A DNA stretch of 64,000 nt. Origin: Paenibacillus lautus NBRC 15380. GTDB taxonomy: Bacteria > Bacillota > Bacilli > Paenibacillales > Paenibacillaceae. The position numbers and the translations under genes were made by a program. The notes beneath the pieces were generated by a model. That model was not told the DNA's origin. It saw only the letters and a program-made list of their open reading frames with translations, and did no database searches. Where the stretch lies: positions 1 through 64,000 of the forward strand of contig NZ_BIMF01000016.1 of assembly GCF_004000945.1 (NCBI RefSeq). The letters run 5' to 3'. Below, piece by piece: positions 61,700-64,000 of this stretch (position 1 is the stretch's first letter; every line of letters starts with the position of its first letter).

Positions 61700-62536
61700 C
61701 TATCCTTTTATCCCGTTCATGGCAATGCCTTCAATGAAGTAACGCTGAAGGAAAATAAACAGGATGATGATGGGAAGGGTAGCCATTAGGGCGCCTGCCA
61801 TCAGCAGGGGGTAATCGGTGGAATGCTGTCCCTGGAAGCTGGAAATCCCGATGGAAAGCACGCGCATCTCCTCGGAGCTCGTCATGATGAGCGGCCATAA
61901 CAGATCGTTCCATGAGGCTAATATGGTGAAGATCGCCAGGGAGACGAGAGCCGCCTTGGATAACGGCAAGTATATATTCCAGTAAATCCGGAAATAACTG
62001 CAGCCGTCGATTTTGGCGGCTTCCTCCAGGTCTTTCGGCAGCGTCATAAAGAACTGTCTCAATAAGAATGTGCCGAAGGCACTGAATATGCCGGGTACGA
62101 TGAGCACATAGAACGTGTCCAGCCAATTGAACTCGCGCATGATGACAAAGCTCGGAATCATAACGACCTGGGAAGGGACCATCAATACGGCCAAGAGCGC
62201 GAGAAAGATGGCGTTCTTGAAAGGGAATCTCAAGCTGGCAAAGGCATAGGCTGCAAGGGAGCACAGAATGAGTTGTCCAGCCGTCCGCCCCACCGTCACG
62301 ATAACGGTGTTCAAATAATAGGTACCGAAATCGATGGTTTGAATGACCCGCAGGTAATTGTCCGGATGCCATTCCACAGGCAGCCATTTCGGCGGAATGG
62401 ACATGGAATCGGCAAATGACTTGAAGGATGTCGAGATCATCCACAGAAACGGCATAATCATGAGCAGCGCCCCGACAGCTAACAGGATGTGGACCGTCAG
62501 ACGGCTTGCTTTACCTGCATTGGTTGAAGTATTCAC
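61700..62536 (-). CDS. CUT1 sugar ABC transporter permease (MalG type)
   Basis: 278 residues starting at GTG 62536, 8 nt after AGGAGGTG. Six helices (LTVHILLAVGALLMIMPFLW; MVPSQVVMIPSFVIMREFNW) and the EAA motif LEEAAKIDGCSYFRIYWNIY. Second membrane component of the importer that precedes three Gfo/Idh oxidoreductases. No ATPase gene is in the window. Confidence 0.9.
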   Translation of the reverse strand: MNTSTNAGKASRLTVHILLAVGALLMIMPFLWMISTSFKSFADSMSIPPKWLPVEWHPDNYLRVIQTIDFGTYYLNTVIVTVGRTAGQLILCSLAAYAFASLRFPFKNAIFLALLAVLMVPSQVVMIPSFVIMREFNWLDTFYVLIVPGIFSAFGTFLLRQFFMTLPKDLEEAAKIDGCSYFRIYWNIYLPLSKAALVSLAIFTILASWNDLLWPLIMTSSEEMRVLSIGISSFQGQHSTDYPLLMAGALMATLPIIILFIFLQRYFIEGIAMNGIKG

Positions 62537-62552
62537 GTCTACACACCTCCTG

Positions 62553-63503
62553 TTATTGGTAGTGGACCCAGCGCTTCTGAATATACATCTGGACCATGGT
62601 AATGATCAGAATAACGATAAACAGAATGAAGGCCTGCGCTGAAGCGTAACCCATGTTGAAGTATTTGAAGCCGTCTTCCCAGATGCTGTATACCACCGTC
62701 CGGGTGGATTCCAGCATCGTGGTCTGTTGATCCATCATGATGAAGATCAGGTCAAACACCTGGAACGAATTGATGAAGGACATGACCAAGACAAAGAACA
62801 AGCTGGGCGTCAGCAGGGGCAGTGTAATCCGGAAGAACTTATACAGCGTTCCCGCTCCGTCGAGCGAAGCTGCTTCATAATAGCTGCCGGAGATGCCCTG
62901 CAGGCCGGACAGCAGAATGACGGCATTGTATCCGATGCTGCTCCAGACACTGACGAGCACGATGGAGAACAAGGCGAATCTCTCATCGAACAGCCAGTTG
63001 GGCTGCGGCAGGTTCATGATCCCCAGCACATGGTTGATCAATCCGAATTCGGAGTTGTACAACCATTTCCATACCATGCCGACCGCGATCGGCATGGTGA
63101 TGACGGGAATGAAATAGAAGGTGCGGTAGAAGACCATGCCTTTGATCTTCTGGTTCAGGAGCACGGCCAGCACCGTTGCGAGTGCAACGGATAACGGTAC
63201 CGTACCTACGGTATACATCATCGTGTTCAGCATGGAACCGGTGAATTTGTCGTCCTTCATCAAATTTGCAAAGTTATCAAGTCCGATGAATTGAGGTGAA
63301 GTTAGTCCATCCCACGACGTAAACGACAGAAACAGGGATGCTGCGGAAGGTGCCATATAGAACAGACCGAGGCCCAGCACGACAGGCAGAATGAAGATGT
63401 ATCCCCACATGGCTTCGTGAACGGCAAGTTTCCCTGCTTTTCGCTTGGTTGTTGTTTTAGGAGGTTCTGTGGTCACAGTGATGGGAGAGCTCACAGGCTG
63501 CAC
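62553..63503 (-). CDS. CUT1 sugar ABC transporter permease (MalF/UgpA type)
   Basis: 316 residues from GTG 63503; a GTG three codons on (63494) has better spacing from AAAGGA and may be the real start. A Thr/Lys-rich N-terminal tail precedes the first helix (MWGYIFILPVVLGLGLFYMA). EAA motif: YYEAASLDGAGTLYKFFRIT. It follows the binding protein and precedes the second permease by 16 nt. Confidence 0.9.
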   Translation of the reverse strand: MQPVSSPITVTTEPPKTTTKRKAGKLAVHEAMWGYIFILPVVLGLGLFYMAPSAASLFLSFTSWDGLTSPQFIGLDNFANLMKDDKFTGSMLNTMMYTVGTVPLSVALATVLAVLLNQKIKGMVFYRTFYFIPVITMPIAVGMVWKWLYNSEFGLINHVLGIMNLPQPNWLFDERFALFSIVLVSVWSSIGYNAVILLSGLQGISGSYYEAASLDGAGTLYKFFRITLPLLTPSLFFVLVMSFINSFQVFDLIFIMMDQQTTMLESTRTVVYSIWEDGFKYFNMGYASAQAFILFIVILIITMVQMYIQKRWVHYQ

Positions 63504-63541
63504 CGTCCTTTCTTAATTTCCGTATTGGGAGCGGCTGCTCG

Positions 63542-64000
63542 TCATTCGGTTTCTGTCGCAAGGATGGCATTCATCTGTTCGCCGGCATTTTTCAGCGCTT
63601 CTTCAAACGATTTCTTTCCGAGGAAAGCCGCCTGAATTTCCTTTACTTCAGCGTCCTGCCACTCTGCGGTTTTCTGGGATACGGGATATGGTACGGCGAA
63701 CTCCAGGCTGTCCACGAACACCTGTAGATCAAGAGATGGAATGGACTTCAGCCAGCCGCCCTCCGTGCCTTTGTACGCAGGCATCGAGAAGCCAGAGTCA
63801 GCCAGCAATTCCTGTCCTTCCTTGCCGGATAGAATCTGAATCAATTCCCATGACTCCTGCTCGACCTTGGTCTTGCCGTTGATGGCCCAGCTGAGGCCAT
63901 GGACGATGGACGCCTTTTCCTTTCCGGCTGGCAGAACCGCGACACCCAGCTTGTCGCCAAGCAGCTTGTAGAGTTCCGGAGAGTTGACGGAGATTCCCGG
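63542..64000 (-). CDS. Extracellular sugar-binding protein, C-terminal part (5' end outside window)
   Basis: The last ~152 residues of a family 1 solute-binding protein are visible: VAVLPAGKEKASIVHGLSWA, KVEQESWELIQILSGKEGQE and LADSGFSMPAYKG are the usual C-terminal lobe features, and the final helix KSFEEALKNAGEQMNAILAT ends at the stop. Signal peptide and start lie beyond the window. First gene of the importer/oxidoreductase operon as seen here. Confidence 0.88.
   Translation of the reverse strand, partial: PGISVNSPELYKLLGDKLGVAVLPAGKEKASIVHGLSWAINGKTKVEQESWELIQILSGKEGQELLADSGFSMPAYKGTEGGWLKSIPSLDLQVFVDSLEFAVPYPVSQKTAEWQDAEVKEIQAAFLGKKSFEEALKNAGEQMNAILATETE

Overview
The window is about 50% GC, has strong AGGAGG-type ribosome binding sites and uses GTG and TTG starts freely. 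It carries endospore genes (a gerA-type germinant receptor operon, a YjcZ-like micropeptide, a BclA-like collagen protein), a YesN/YesM-type two-component pair and several CUT1 sugar importers without their own ATPase. Together these point to a Gram-positive spore former of the Paenibacillus type. No rRNA, tRNA, CRISPR array, insertion sequence or prophage was seen.

Layout. 1-13 kb: tail of a collagen-like spore-surface protein, PhzF-family enzyme, a membrane protein coupled to an aminoglycoside-phosphotransferase-like kinase, a small glycosyltransferase/methyltransferase cluster (the glycosyltransferase is frameshifted), a TIGR01777 epimerase, GNAT, a SWIM-SNF2 helicase and a two-TM potassium-channel-like protein with an odd filter. 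13-16 kb: NUDIX hydrolase and a class B penicillin-binding protein. 16-25.2 kb: a rhamnogalacturonan (pectin) utilisation locus resembling B. subtilis yesMNOPQR plus a CE12 esterase, with a consensus cre box; the GH105 hydrolase is frameshifted. 25.3-26.1 kb: a sensory-rhodopsin-transducer-family protein and a GNAT. 26.1-30.1 kb: gerA-type operon with an extra 41-codon membrane peptide. 30.3-33.6 kb: Gfo/Idh oxidoreductase, TIM-barrel epimerase, lipid II flippase Amj and a small membrane protein.

33.7-44.0 kb is the most interesting part: a self-contained catabolic locus made of a GntR/FCD regulator, an AtuA-like protein, DUF4387, LplB/YtcP-type permeases, a binding protein, two different ADP-ribosylglycohydrolase-fold proteins (one with a ~350-residue extra C-terminal region) and a ribokinase. 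Matching palindromic operators lie in front of the regulator and of the structural genes. The gene set suggests import of a ribosylated compound, cleavage of its glycosidic bond and phosphorylation of the released ribose; the substrate is unknown.

44-52 kb: housekeeping and accessory genes (zinc-ribbon micro-protein, nucleotidyltransferases, methyltransferases, NUDIX, histidine phosphatase, a chemoreceptor without ectodomain), YjcZ-like peptide, a lone ykoF under a TPP riboswitch, and a nitroreductase. 52.6-56.7 kb: petrobactin-type siderophore importer yclNOPQ behind a promoter flanked by two Fur boxes. 56.8-58.2 kb: succinate-semialdehyde dehydrogenase. 58.4-64 kb (minus strand): CUT1 importer followed by three Gfo/Idh/MocA oxidoreductases, a sugar or polyol oxidation locus that continues past the window end.
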